In this document: piece by piece, positions 46,021 through 55,622 of the stretch
Position numbering within the stretch: position 1 is the stretch's first letter
How the letters are laid out: the number at the start of each line of letters is the position of its first letter
NCBI GenBank assembly: GCA_026119855.1
Contig: JAOWBW010001910.1
Location: 1-64,000 of the forward strand
Direction of reading: 5' to 3'
From: Campanula takesimana
Taxonomy: Eukaryota; Streptophyta; Magnoliopsida; Asterales; Campanulaceae
DNA: 64,000 nt
Made by a program: the position numbers and the translations under genes
The notes under the pieces: generated by a model
Seen by the model: only the letters and a program-made list of their open reading frames with translations
What the model was told of the DNA's origin: nothing
Database searches by the model: none

Positions 46021-47351
46021 CTATTATTAAGCCATTACCCTTTGTAGATTAGTCTCTCAATCAACATAAAACTAATAAAGCTTATTTTTTTCCATTTGTG
46101 CAATTTACATACTCCCTCCGCTTCTTAATACTTTGCATCAGTTGCAATTAGCGAGATTTAGCATGACAAGGATGTCACTTTTCATTTGTGTAACTAAGTA
46201 TCAGTATCAAGGGCTCAATATTCACATTTAGCACAGAACCTCTATAATTATTGAGACGGGCCTACCCGTATAATACTCCCTCCGTCTCAAAATACTTGTA
46301 GTTCTACGATTTTCACACAAATTAAGAAAAACAATCAATGCATGTCTAATGGACTAAATTACCCTTGAACATTTCAAGTACTAAGACAATTAAATGCTTT
46401 TACAATGACAACTACCATCATAAATAAGGGTATATTTGACAAACAATGCCAAAGATGTCGAAAGCAAAAGAGTTTTTAGCCATTTTGACCTGCGTACTAT
46501 TTAGGCGTAGTCAATGTGACATGCGTACTTCATAAACGCAAATGTGTCCTGCGTACTTTAGTTTCGTTTTCATTTGACCTATTTTTCTAATGCCAGTTAA
46601 AATTTACGAACAGTCAATGAAATTAACAGAATAGTTAACATACTAGTTAGTTTGAAGTTGATTTTCCTTTTAAGGGCTTCATTGATAATTATATAAGTAA
46701 AAGGGTTGTGAGAAAAAATTGAAACATTATTATTTAAAGCTTAAAATAAATATATATTTTTATTAAAAAAACAATATTTGGATTAAAAAAATATTTAATA
46801 AATGACCATTGTATTTAAAATAATCAAAACTGTTAATAAATGAACAATTTAACCTTGTATATCATTTATTTTTCCAAAAATTCAAAAACTCGGATGTGTT
46901 GGCTTGGTATGTTATGGTGCTACTGTCGCCGCCATAGCTTGCCTAATTCATTTTTTTTTGAAACCTAGTTTTTGAATTTTTGGAAAAATAAAGATATATA
47001 AGAAGTTAAATTGTTAATTGTTCATTTATTAACATTTTTTATTATTTTAGATACGTTGGCCATTTATTAAATATTTTTTAATCCATTTTTTAGACACGTT
47101 CAAAAATAATTAAAATTATATATTTATTTAAGCTTTAAATATGAATGTTTCAAATTTTTTGTTCACAGCCCTTTTACTTATAGAATTTTCAATGAAGCCC
47201 TTAAAAGGAAAATCAATTTCAAACTAACTAGTATGTTAACTTTCATTGACTGTTTCGTTAAATTTTAAAAGGCGTTAGAAAAATAGGTCAAATTGAAAAC
47301 GAAACTAAAGTACGCAGGACACATTTGCTCATTATGAAGTACGCATGTCAC

Positions 47352-48051
47352 CAGTGGTGGAGCCAGGAATTGAAGGAAGGGGGGGCAATTTTTTTTGCCT
47401 CCGTTTTTTTTTTTTTTGAGTGTTCTTTTGTATTAGTGATTCCCAAAGATAAAAGTTACCCTTCAAGTGAGACAATTCAATAACGAATATCAACCTCTTC
47501 AAGTGAGATGAAGGTAGTAAAGTATTTAGACAATTTACTCCAAGTAAAATTTGGGGATCATTGGACAAGCTTGATGTTGCATTCCAAAAGTGGCTAGTAG
47601 AAGAAAAATTATTCATACAATAACGGTATAACAACCAATAGTGTAGAGTATAATGGTGGCCCATGCAAACTAAAACACCATTTTAGTTAGACCCGAGTGA
47701 TGACTTTTTCAACCTGCAAAATACTCTCTCCGTCTTAAAATATTGTTCACTTTTTTTATGTTAGAGCGAAGGAACTTTAAACAATAATTTTAATTTGATA
47801 TTTGTTATTGATAGATTACTATTGATAGATTATTATTATGATAACTGAATTAAATTAAAATTATTGCTCAAAGTTCGAATTAACCAAAAAAAAATAGGAA
47901 CAACATTTTGATACAGAAGGAGTAAGAAAATTAAAAGTAAAAGAAAAAGGGAGGTCTAAAATCATCATCATGGTCGTTAAAAAAAAAAAAAAAAAAAAAA
48001 AACTCAAGAGGGGGCAATTGCCCTGCTTGCCCCCATGTGGCTCCGCCATTG
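47352..48051. mobile_element. hAT-type MITE with 8-bp TSD
   Basis: Ends CAGTGGTGGAGCCAGG and GTGGCTCCGCCATTG, flanked by CATGTCAC at 47344-47351 and 48052-48059. 700 bp, no coding. It splits the right arm of the foldback element. Confidence 0.88.
47722..47924. mobile_element. Stowaway-like MITE inside the hAT MITE
   Basis: TACTCTCTCCGTCTTAAAAT left and TTTTGATACAGAAGGAGTA right; about 200 bp. Innermost level of a four-deep nest. Confidence 0.65.
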
Positions 48052-48284
48052 CATGTCACATTGACTACGCCCAAATATTACGCAGGTCAAAATGGCTAAA
48101 AATTCAAAAGCAAAACTACAAACATTTTAAGACAAATTTCAAGCCCTTAAACTACAGTATTTTGAGACGGAGTGAGTAGTTTGATAATGATTTGATTCAA
48201 TCCTAAATTGCGGTGAACCGAAACCACTTACCCCTATACGGTTAAACAAGCATGCATGAACGCATATGCACGTGACATCAAACA

Positions 48285-48517
48285 TACTCTGTCCCGTCCG
48301 ACTTAGGATTCTTGGTCAACAATTTATATTTTACCTAACAATTTGAACAAAAATAATTATTTTAATGAAAATCTAAAAATAGTTTTTAGTTTATTATTAA
48401 TCGTAATACAATAACAAGTTTTAAATTTTTATTAACATCATTACATTTCTTTAAATATTTGGTCAAAGTATAAATTGTTTAACCAAAAATCCTAAATCGT
48501 GTAGGACGGAGGGAGTA
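48285..48517. mobile_element. Stowaway-like MITE
   Basis: TACTCTGTCCCGTCCGACTT left and GTAGGACGGAGGGAGTA right; inner AGGATTCTTGGTCAAC/AACCAAAAATCCTAA pairs. Confidence 0.8.
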
Positions 48518-49031
48518 TAGTAATACTAGATAATGAAAGAAATTTTATGAACTCTTGATCAGAAGCCTAACTAAGTAAGAATAAAAAGATTCAGAAACCG
48601 TCCCAGGTCAGAGACCTAAAATATGAAGAGGAGACTGCTGTGCGACCGCCGCACGCTCTGCGACGGCGCCAGCCAGTGTGTGCGACCGCCGCACGCTCTG
48701 CGACGGCCCAGCCAGCCAGTCTTTTCAATATTTTTTTTATTTTCCTTTTACATTTTTTTTCTCTGCCATTTTTTATTTGCCAGCAAAAGTAACACTTTTT
48801 ATGAGGAATGTAAACACTTTTTTCCTATGTAACACTTTTTTTTTTCAAAAAAAAAAAAAAACTATTTATACTATTTTGCGAAATTGATGTTACATCTTAC
48901 AATAAAGTGTTACTTTTTTTTAAGACCAAACTGTTACTTTCTTCATAAGAAAGAGAGTTACATTTTCTAATCACAAAAATTATTTATATTATTTGCGAAA
49001 CTGCCTGTTACATCTTACAATAAAAAAATGT
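48518..49031. other. Spacer with a GC-rich 40-bp duplication and GTTAC-rich text
   Basis: TGCGACCGCCGCACGCTCTG plus CGACGG occurs at 48641 and 48681, a two-copy 40-base tandem repeat. After it, words such as TGTTACATCTTACAATAAA and GTTACTTTCTTCATAAGAAA recur several times to 49340. No gene. Confidence 0.6.
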
Positions 49032-49293
49032 TACTCCCTCTGTCGCTAAATGAGTGTCCATTTTCAAAAAATCTTTGTCCCTAAATGAGTGTCTTTTTTT
49101 AACATAACTTTCTCCCTAAACGTTTTTTTTCGAAAAAATTTTCACCGGTTTCTTTATACGTGCAAAACTAAAGGTTTGGAAAGGAGATTACAAGATTATA
49201 TATGAATCGTTGTTACCAAATTGTTCAAAAAGTTAAGATTTTCAGTTACCTTTTAAATGAAATTTGGACACTCATTTAGGGACAGAGGGAGTA
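49032..49293. mobile_element. Stowaway-like MITE, GAGTGTCC family copy 2
   Basis: TACTCCCTCTGTCGCTAAAT left and TTAGGGACAGAGGGAGTA right. Nearly the same length and content as 20301-20563. Confidence 0.88.
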
Positions 49294-49401
49294 TTTTTTT
49301 AAGACCAAATTGTTACTTTCTTCATAAGAAAGTGTTACATTTGTTATGATGAGCAGCTCACTTGTTTTGTATGTTAATTTTTTTTTTTTAAAAAAAATAA
49401 A

Positions 49402-49501
49402 NNNNNNNNNNNNNNNNNNNNNNNNNNNNNNNNNNNNNNNNNNNNNNNNNNNNNNNNNNNNNNNNNNNNNNNNNNNNNNNNNNNNNNNNNNNNNNNNNNN
49501 N
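49402..49501. other. Assembly gap of 100 N
   Basis: Exactly 100 N, the usual placeholder for a gap of unknown size. The left flank is a T/A homopolymer and the right flank is the inside of an LTR. Confidence 0.99.
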
Positions 49502-49693
49502 GAGTGGAGTGCCTAACACCTTCTCCCTCTCGTAACGTAGCCCCGGAACTCACTTTTTTTTTTCCAAAATAAAAGTTTTATCTCTATTTTCCTAAAATAA
49601 AATGAGGTGGCGACTCTTCTGTTTTCAAAACTCAAAAAGGGAACCATTTTGAGAAACCGATTTTCGATTATGTTCGAAGCGCGGGCTCTCACA
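49502..49693 (+). repeat. 3' end of a Tat/Ogre-like LTR (plus strand)
   Basis: The words AGTGCCTAACACCTTCTC, AATGAGGTGGCGACTCTT and GCGCGGGCTCTCACA match the minus-strand LTR at 8780-9040 read in reverse. The rest of the LTR is hidden by or lost at the gap. Confidence 0.85.
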
Positions 49694-49694
49694 G

Positions 49695-49711
49695 TGGCGA
49701 CTCTGCTGGGG
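49695..49711 (+). promoter_or_regulatory. Primer binding site of the second Tat/Ogre-like copy
   Basis: TGGCGACTCTGCTGGGG, identical over its length to the PBS at 8761-8778. Confidence 0.85.
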
Positions 49712-50221
49712 TATTTTTTTAAAGTGGGCTAGACTCCAAATGTGTGCTTCCACCATTATGTGCCTTTCTTGCCTTGTATGTATATATATGCTTTAAATTT
49801 GTTTTGCAGGTTTCTTCGTTTTCTCTTTTATGTGCATATGTGTAAATAAAAGTGAGAACAAAAATAAAAACAAAAATGTGTGTTCTCTTTTTCTTTCATT
49901 TTTTTTTCCAAAAAATAGATACCTCACCCACATCACATTTTCGAACTTATATCGTCATTGCTACCATACGAACCTTAGGTCAATAGAGCCCGCGTGGTGA
50001 CGGGGATCTCTTGCTCCCTCGAATTGATATCCGCGATTGCCATTCCCGACTCGAGGCCGTGTCTCCTGCCGTGGATTAGAGTTAAGCCTCCATGCCAGCC
50101 ATCCATCCAAAGCCACGTCTATGACCTCGTTTTCAAAAAATCACACATCCTAGACCATGAGCCGGTTTTTTCCGAGGGAATTTTCAGTCAATCCTATTCA
50201 CTTCAAAAGATCATAAATGAT
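49712..50221 (+). other. 5' leader of the second Tat/Ogre-like copy
   Basis: AAAGTGGGCTAGACTC, TTATGTGCCTT and GATACCTCACCCACAT match the leader of the first copy. It is cut at about 50222 by the poly-A end of a LINE, so gag is absent. Confidence 0.75.
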
Positions 50222-50475
50222 CTTTTTTTTTTTTTTGCGAAAAGAGGACGGTACCTCCCTAGATTTTATTAATAGAGTAAAACAATACAAACAAGGTGGG
50301 GGACATGACAACCTCAACCACCAAAAAAGAAAGAACTAGGGGGGAGGCCTTACACATGTTGTAAGGTCCTCTACAATAAAGGAAGGGGAAACTAGAGAAC
50401 ATAGAAAATAAAAGAAAAAGGAATCTAGACATAAACTATAAGATATTTAAATCGAATGAAGGAATACCTTCCCTA

Positions 50476-50964
50476 TCAAGATGGAGGGCTCCTCGCATTG
50501 TTGAGGGAGTTGGGAGAATTTATCCAAATCTGGTCTACCTTAGAGTCGACAGCAATATTAGCCAAACAATCAGCCACCTTGTTACCTACACGAAATATAT
50601 GACTAGTACGAATGTGCATATGCTCCATGATGAAGAAAATTTGCTGGACTATATAGAAAATCTCCCAAGGAATTTGATAGACTTTAGTGATTATTTTCAT
50701 AAGGACTTCAGAATCAAGCTCCAACCAAACATGCGTTATGCCAAATTTGTGAGCAAAAGAAACCCATCGAGAGCGGCTTTTTGCTTCAGCCCACATATTT
50801 GTAAGATGACCATAAATGTTTGCAAAAGCAAAAATTAAATCACCCTTAGAGTTCCGAATTATACCACCTACTGAAGCTTCGCCCGGATTGCCCCGAGATG
50901 CACCGTCAGTATTAATCTTAAAACAATCATAACATGGTTTAAGCCATTTGACCACTTTAGACAC
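50476..50964 (-). pseudogene. LINE ORF2 RNase H domain
   Basis: A 162-residue frame with the RNase H motifs INTDGASRGNPG (first Asp), AEAKS (Glu), ELDSE (Asp) and FRVGNKVADCLAN (last Asp). It is the last domain of ORF2 and appears intact. The frame change to the zf-RVT part is near 50900. Confidence 0.85.
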
Positions 50965-51906
50965 ACGAGGCCTCGGGGCAATAAAAGAAAGCTTAAAAAA
51001 ACATGCAGAATCGATGCATCAAAAACCGAACTATGAAAAGGAGGTTGGAAAGATGAAGCAATATTCAAAACCTGTTGAATAATGGAGGAGATGATGTTGG
51101 TCGCATGTGACCGAATGCCTTCAAAGACCAACTTATTTCTTTGGCACCAAAGATTCCAAGCAATGACCCCAGGAAGAATGAATGTGATCCATTTATTAAA
51201 AGGAGAAATATTCGTGGGCCGATTAAACCACCATGAAGAGAGAAGAGCATGGAAAGACCCCAAACAAATTTGAACACCACAAATATGACCGAAATAAAGC
51301 CAAACCGAGTGAGCTACATCCCCTTGAACAAAAACGTGTTCCATGGATTCAATGGAAGGAGAATTGCAGCACCCACATTTTGAAACTGTGTGAATGCCTC
51401 TCCGCTGTAAAGCATCATCGTAGGCAAACCTTTGTGAAGAATTCGTCATAGAAGAATAGAGTATTTGATAGGGAGATGTTTATGCCAAAGAGCCGCAAAA
51501 ATTGGGCTAGCAATCTGCGGTTTACGGCATTCACGCCAAGCCGAGGAGGTTGAGAACTTGCCCGCAGGGGAAGGCTTCCAAAAGAGAACATCATCATGCG
51601 CATTAAGACAAATTTTTTGAGCATCTATCAGCGCCAAGAGAGACGCCCCAAAGTTGTCTCGAATATACTCAGCCGAGGGAGACGGTTCTCAAATAAGGTG
51701 GAAACTTCAATATGTTGAAAAGGCAAAATAGGTTTGACTCCTTCAAACCAATTTTCATGAATGGAAATCTGCCCGTGACCAATTCTCCACGTAATTCGCT
51801 GCTCCATAAACTCTTTTACCCCTAACATACGTTTCCATATATGAGAAGCAAAGCTTGTGACAACGGCATCCATAGGGTGTGTCTCAAAACAATATTTAGG
51901 AAGCAT
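50868..51906 (-). pseudogene. LINE ORF2 zf-RVT region
   Basis: Overlapping frames read SIHENWFEGVKPILPF, DVLFWKPSPAGKFSTSSAW and then RRGIHTVSKCGCCNSPSIESMEHVFVQGDVAHSVW. The Cys/His pattern CxC-C...H is the zf-RVT domain that follows RT in plant LINEs. At least two frameshifts (near 51450 and 51630) break it. Confidence 0.8.
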
Positions 51907-53899
51907 AAATTAAGTCCAGAGGGAAGTCGAACCACGAAGGCGCCACCATAATTTCATGGCAAAAGCAGTAGAAATATCTTCAAATTTCAAATGCCTAGCC
52001 CCCCTTCCTCTAGAGGACGACTAATTCTTTTCCACCCAATCCAGTGACATTTACGAGATCCATCCGAGCCGCTCCAAAAGAAATTCATGATTAACCTTTG
52101 CATGGCTGTGATCACATTTTTGGGGGGGGGTCTAAAACAAAGATATAATATAGAGGGATTGCTTGAAGACAATATTTTATAAGAGTTACCTTTGCACCGT
52201 GAGAAAGCAGCTTTCCTTGCCAAGTTGCAAGTCTCTTTTCCATTTTCTGAATTAACGGACTAAATAAATCTTGAGTCTTTCTGCCTACGTATAAAGGACA
52301 TCCCAAGTAGACAATAGGGAGGTCTTTTTTCTGAAAACCCGTGACTTCAGATATTAGAGCATCCCGATTTGCATCATTCTTCCCTATAGCATAACAAGAT
52401 TTCCCAATGCTAACAAGCTGCCCCAAAAAAGCTTGATATTTTTCCAAACACTTCATGTGCATTTGAAGAGAGTCTTTAGCCCCATTGCAAAAAATAATAA
52501 TATCATCAGCATACGATAAATGGGAAATCACAGGAGTGTGAATATGAGCTCTAAATCTGATTTTAGGGTTGAAATGATGAAGGTAATTCAATCCTCTACT
52601 TAGAACTTCAGCAACAATAATAAAGAGACTAGGAGATAGAGGGTCTCCTTGGCGAAGCCCCCTAGTCGAGTGAAAGAAACCACAACTTTCTCCATTCACA
52701 AGAACCGAAAACCAACAATTAGAAATGCATCTATAAATCATATCCACCCATTCAATAGCAAAACCAAACTGTTTTAACACCTTGATTAAAGCAACCCAAG
52801 AGATACGGTCATAAGCCTTGGCTATGTCAAGCTTGATAGCAATATTGGAACCCCGAACTTTCTTTTTAATCGAATGCATCATTTCCTGAGCTAAGAGGAT
52901 GTTGTCATGAATAACACGCCCTTTAACAAAGCCACTCTGGTTGGGAGAGATGATACGAGGGAGAATCTGCCCTAATCTTGAAGTGAATATTTTTGTAATG
53001 ATTTTATTCGAAAAATTACAAAGGCTTATGTCACGGAGCTAAGAAAACGTTACCAGATTATCAATTTTTGGAAGGGTAACGACTAGAGTGCTTGTCCAAG
53101 ACCTCAGCATTTCAAAACCTGCAAAGAATTCCCTTATAGCACGATAGAAGTCCGCTTTTATGATTTCCCAACAAGAGACATAGAAAACCCCAGTAAAACC
53201 ATCGGGGCCTGCTGCACTTTGCCTATTCATACTTTTAATAGTCTCCAAGACTTCTTCTATAGACGGAACAGCTTTTAGAGTGTCATTCTCTGCTCCAGTT
53301 ATCAAAGGAGGAATAAGATTCAGGAGATCATAATTCTCAGTATTCTCCACCATATTTGCCATTAATTGGTTCTGATAAAATGACACAGCTTCGTTCTGAA
53401 TATCAGTTTTATTGGTAAGAAGAACTCCGTCTCGATTTCGAATTCTATGCAAGAACAGCCGTTGTCTCTTCTTTTTCACATAAGAATGAAAAAATTTGGT
53501 ATTTCTATCTCCCTCTTTGATCCACTTTATATTAGGTTTTTGCTGCCAAAAAGATTCCTCAGTAGCCAAGGTGTCCTGCAAATGAGCTTGAGCCAAACTC
53601 AATGTAGCCCTAGACTCCTCGGAAGGATTCCTTTCAAGCTCCTGTTCCTTGAGCAGAACTTCATCTTCTGCATTAGCCACTTGTTGATCAATGCGCCCAA
53701 AAGTATGTTTATTCCAAACAGACAAAACCTGTCTAACCCAAGCCAGCTTCTTGCCAAAACAAACCATGGGACGACCATCAGTCCATGCAGACCAAGATGT
53801 TCGAACTGTATCAATAAAAGAGGGATGTTTTGTCCATGCATTAATAAACTGAAAAGAACCTTTGCGCACTTTAGCCTCCACCCGAATATTAATAACCAA
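51907..53899 (-). pseudogene. LINE ORF2 reverse transcriptase
   Basis: The frame at 53039-53899 covers the connector and RT start (ESFWQQKPNIKWIKEGDRNTKFFH, MNRQSAAGPDGFTGVFY). After a stop near 53039 the RT continues (52112-52882): IAIKLDIAKAYDRISW, GLRQGDPLSPSLFIIV and the catalytic LSYADDIIIFC. The end of RT (MNFFWSGSDGSRKCHWIGW) is in another frame at 51987-52223. In an active LINE it reverse-transcribes the RNA at the nicked target. Confidence 0.88.
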
Positions 53900-53920
53900 C
53901 GGAGCATGATCCGAGCATGT

Positions 53921-54567
53921 CTAGTTTAGATGCTTCACTGAGGTATTGTCAAAAGAGTTAAGCCACTGTTCATTGTACAACACCCTATCAAGACGCTGTT
54001 GAATAGATTTTCTACCAAGCTGTTTGTTCCACCAAGTAAATTTGGACCCCTCATAACCAGCATCAATAAGAGAGGTGACTTGTATAGTATCAGAAAATTC
54101 AGCCACTTTACGTAAACTAATAGGACGCCCCCAAGTTTTTCCTCTTGATCAAGAACCACATTGAAGTCCCCACACACCATCCAAGCAAGCGGAGTATCAC
54201 TAAGAGTAATTAAATCATCCCAAAGAACTCTCCTATTAAACTTATTACATCGAGCATGCACACAAGTCATAAGAATGGGATTAGGCCATAAACCAGGCGT
54301 AACCTGAACCGAAAGAGCTTGAACACTATCATGGACAACATCACAAGAAAAACCATGCTTCCAAATAAACCAAATCCTTCCACAATCATTAGACACACCC
54401 CCAATACAGTTCAACTTACGAACAAAAGAATCCAACTTAGACTTGTGAATTTTTGGCTAAAAAATAGCCAAAGCCGAGGCACCATGCAGATTAAGAAGCT
54501 TTTTTACTCTTCTCACAGTGGCCTTGTTTCCAATGCCACGGAGATTCCAACTAATAATAGCCACCAT
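53921..54567 (-). pseudogene. LINE ORF2 start and AP-like endonuclease
   Basis: ORF2 begins with ATG at 54567 (MVAIISWNLRGIGN, the typical plant LINE start). A TAG near 54459 replaces the conserved Glu codon before PKIHKSKLDSF. The nuclease continues with WMVCGDFNVVL, then changes frame near 54140 and ends with FTWWNKQLG and IQQRLDRVLYN. This nuclease would nick the target DNA. Confidence 0.85.
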
Positions 54568-54637
54568 TTGAAAAACCAGAAAAAGAAATAAATGAAAACT
54601 CACAAGAGTTAAGATGGAGGTGAACCAGATTTGCTCC

Positions 54638-55360
54638 TTATTTTTTTCGAGATGTTACTTTGATGAAACCCTCAGAATCTACTTGTTGATGTTGTTGAGA
54701 TGCAAAAGGCGTAGAACCAGCCATAGCAGTAAGAAAAGTAGACGGTGGTGGTGTTGCCCTAGGAGAAAGATTTGGGTTGCCAGCTGGATCATTAGTACCA
54801 TCTTGTAAAGAAAGCACCACTTCTGGTATCACCCCATTACCAGCTGCATGTGCCTCAGAATAGAGACATTTTGCAAAATTTGTTCTTCTACCTTGGAAAT
54901 GTCCTCCTGCTCAACATTGACCTTGGAATTGTCCTCCTGTTCAACATTATCCTTGGAGTTAACTTGAATAACATTTTCACATGCCTTTTTCAAAGTCTGA
55001 ACCACGACATCCGGTAAGGGTTGACCTCGTTTTTCCACAAACACCTTCTTCTGTACAAGGTTTTGTCGAGCCAAAACATCATTATCAGTAACTAAATCCT
55101 GAATCGTAGCATTGGAACTGGAAGGAATATCAACATGTCGGTTCTCAATACCATTATGAGTCTTAATACTCTCCTTAGTACCAACATTAGAAGCAATGTT
55201 CTTGTCCACATTCTTTGCCACCATATCTTTATCCTTACCACTTTTGGCCGATGAGTTAGCTCGCTTACAATGAGAAATATCATGACCCAGCGTGAAGCAA
55301 TGTTTACAATAACGAGGTAAATTATCAGACCCGAATCTGGAAGGGTAGTGTACGAAGATC
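54638..55360 (-). pseudogene. LINE ORF1 C-terminal part with CCHC knuckle
   Basis: Reading starts at the 5S junction: LTIFVHYPSRFGSDNLPRYC, then the knuckle CKHCFTLGHDISHC, a variable linker with a short repeat (DNVEQEDNSKVNVEQEDISK), and the ORF1 end SEGFIKVTSRKK at 54638. A one-base frameshift near 54832 splits it. ORF1 is the RNA-binding protein of the LINE. The DUF4283 part that should precede is missing on this strand. Confidence 0.82.
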
Positions 55361-55429
55361 GTTAAGCGTGCTTGGACGAGAGTAGTACTAGGATGGGTGA
55401 CCCCCTGGGAAGTCCTCGTGTTGCACCCC
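55361..55429 (+). rRNA. 5S rRNA gene fragment (3' part, about 69 of 120 nt)
   Basis: GTTAAGCGTGCTTGGACGAG, then AGTAGTACTAGGATGGGTGA, then GGGAAGTCCTCGTGTTGCAC match the 3' half of plant 5S rRNA with only one or two changes. It spans the internal promoter boxes (A box, IE, C box) and is followed after 16 bases by a T9 run, a Pol III terminator type. The 5' half is absent. Confidence 0.9.
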
Positions 55430-55451
55430 CACCCCAAACTTTTAATTTTTT

Positions 55452-55622
55452 TTTGAGATACTGGCTGAAGGCTTCTGAAAAATTCTCTCTCTAAGCGAAA
55501 ATTCTCTCTCCTTTCGTTCTCTTCCTGTTCCGTCTCTAGGGTTTGCGCTAGGGGTGCCACCGATGGCTTTTCCGGCGTCTTTCTTTGACATCCCTGTTGG
55601 TCCCAAAGGGGCAACAAGGGTA
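55452..55622 (+). mobile_element. LINE 5' end and ORF1 start (plus strand)
   Basis: A C/T-rich leader with TCTCTCTAAG and CTAGGGTTTGCG leads to ATG at 55563 (MAFPASFFDIPVGPKG). The frame is cut at 55622 by an LTR element and resumes at 61236. It starts right after the 5S fragment and points away from the minus-strand LINE. Confidence 0.65.

Larger units (their letters stand above)
46473..48102. mobile_element. Foldback element with about 420-bp inverted arms
   Basis: Arms TTTTTAGCCATTTTGACCTG.. (46473-46890) and their inverted copy (46966-47343 plus 48052-48102) flank a loop of about 75 bases. Matching inner words include CTGCGTACTTTAGTTTCG, CCTTTTAAGGGCTTCATTGA and CCAAAAATTCAAAAACT. Probably Mutator-like by its long TIR, though I see no clear TSD. 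The right arm is split by a hAT MITE. Confidence 0.8.
46274..48178. mobile_element. Stowaway-like MITE interrupted by nested elements
   Basis: Left TACTCCCTCCGTCTCAAAAT, then ACTTGTAGTTCTACG; right CTACAGTATTTTGAGACGG then AGTGAGTA. These are the two ends of one MITE now 1.9 kb apart because a foldback element (46473-48102) sits inside. Confidence 0.78.
50222..55360 (-). mobile_element. LINE retrotransposon, 5'-truncated or inverted
   Basis: The minus strand reads ORF1 end (zinc knuckle), ORF2 with endonuclease, RT, zf-RVT and RNase H, then 3' UTR and a 14-A tail ending at 50223. This is the order of plant L1-type LINEs with a C-terminal RNase H. ORF2 is broken by several frameshifts and stops. 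The upstream end stops inside ORF1 at a 5S rRNA fragment. Confidence 0.88.

Noticed and set aside
55361..55429. Cassandra-type TRIM element (5S in an LTR)
   Set aside because: No paired LTRs, PBS or PPT around the 5S piece; flanks are LINE sequence on both sides.
55364..55429. Functional 5S rRNA gene
   Set aside because: The 5' half is missing, so no full 5S RNA could be made even though internal promoter boxes remain.
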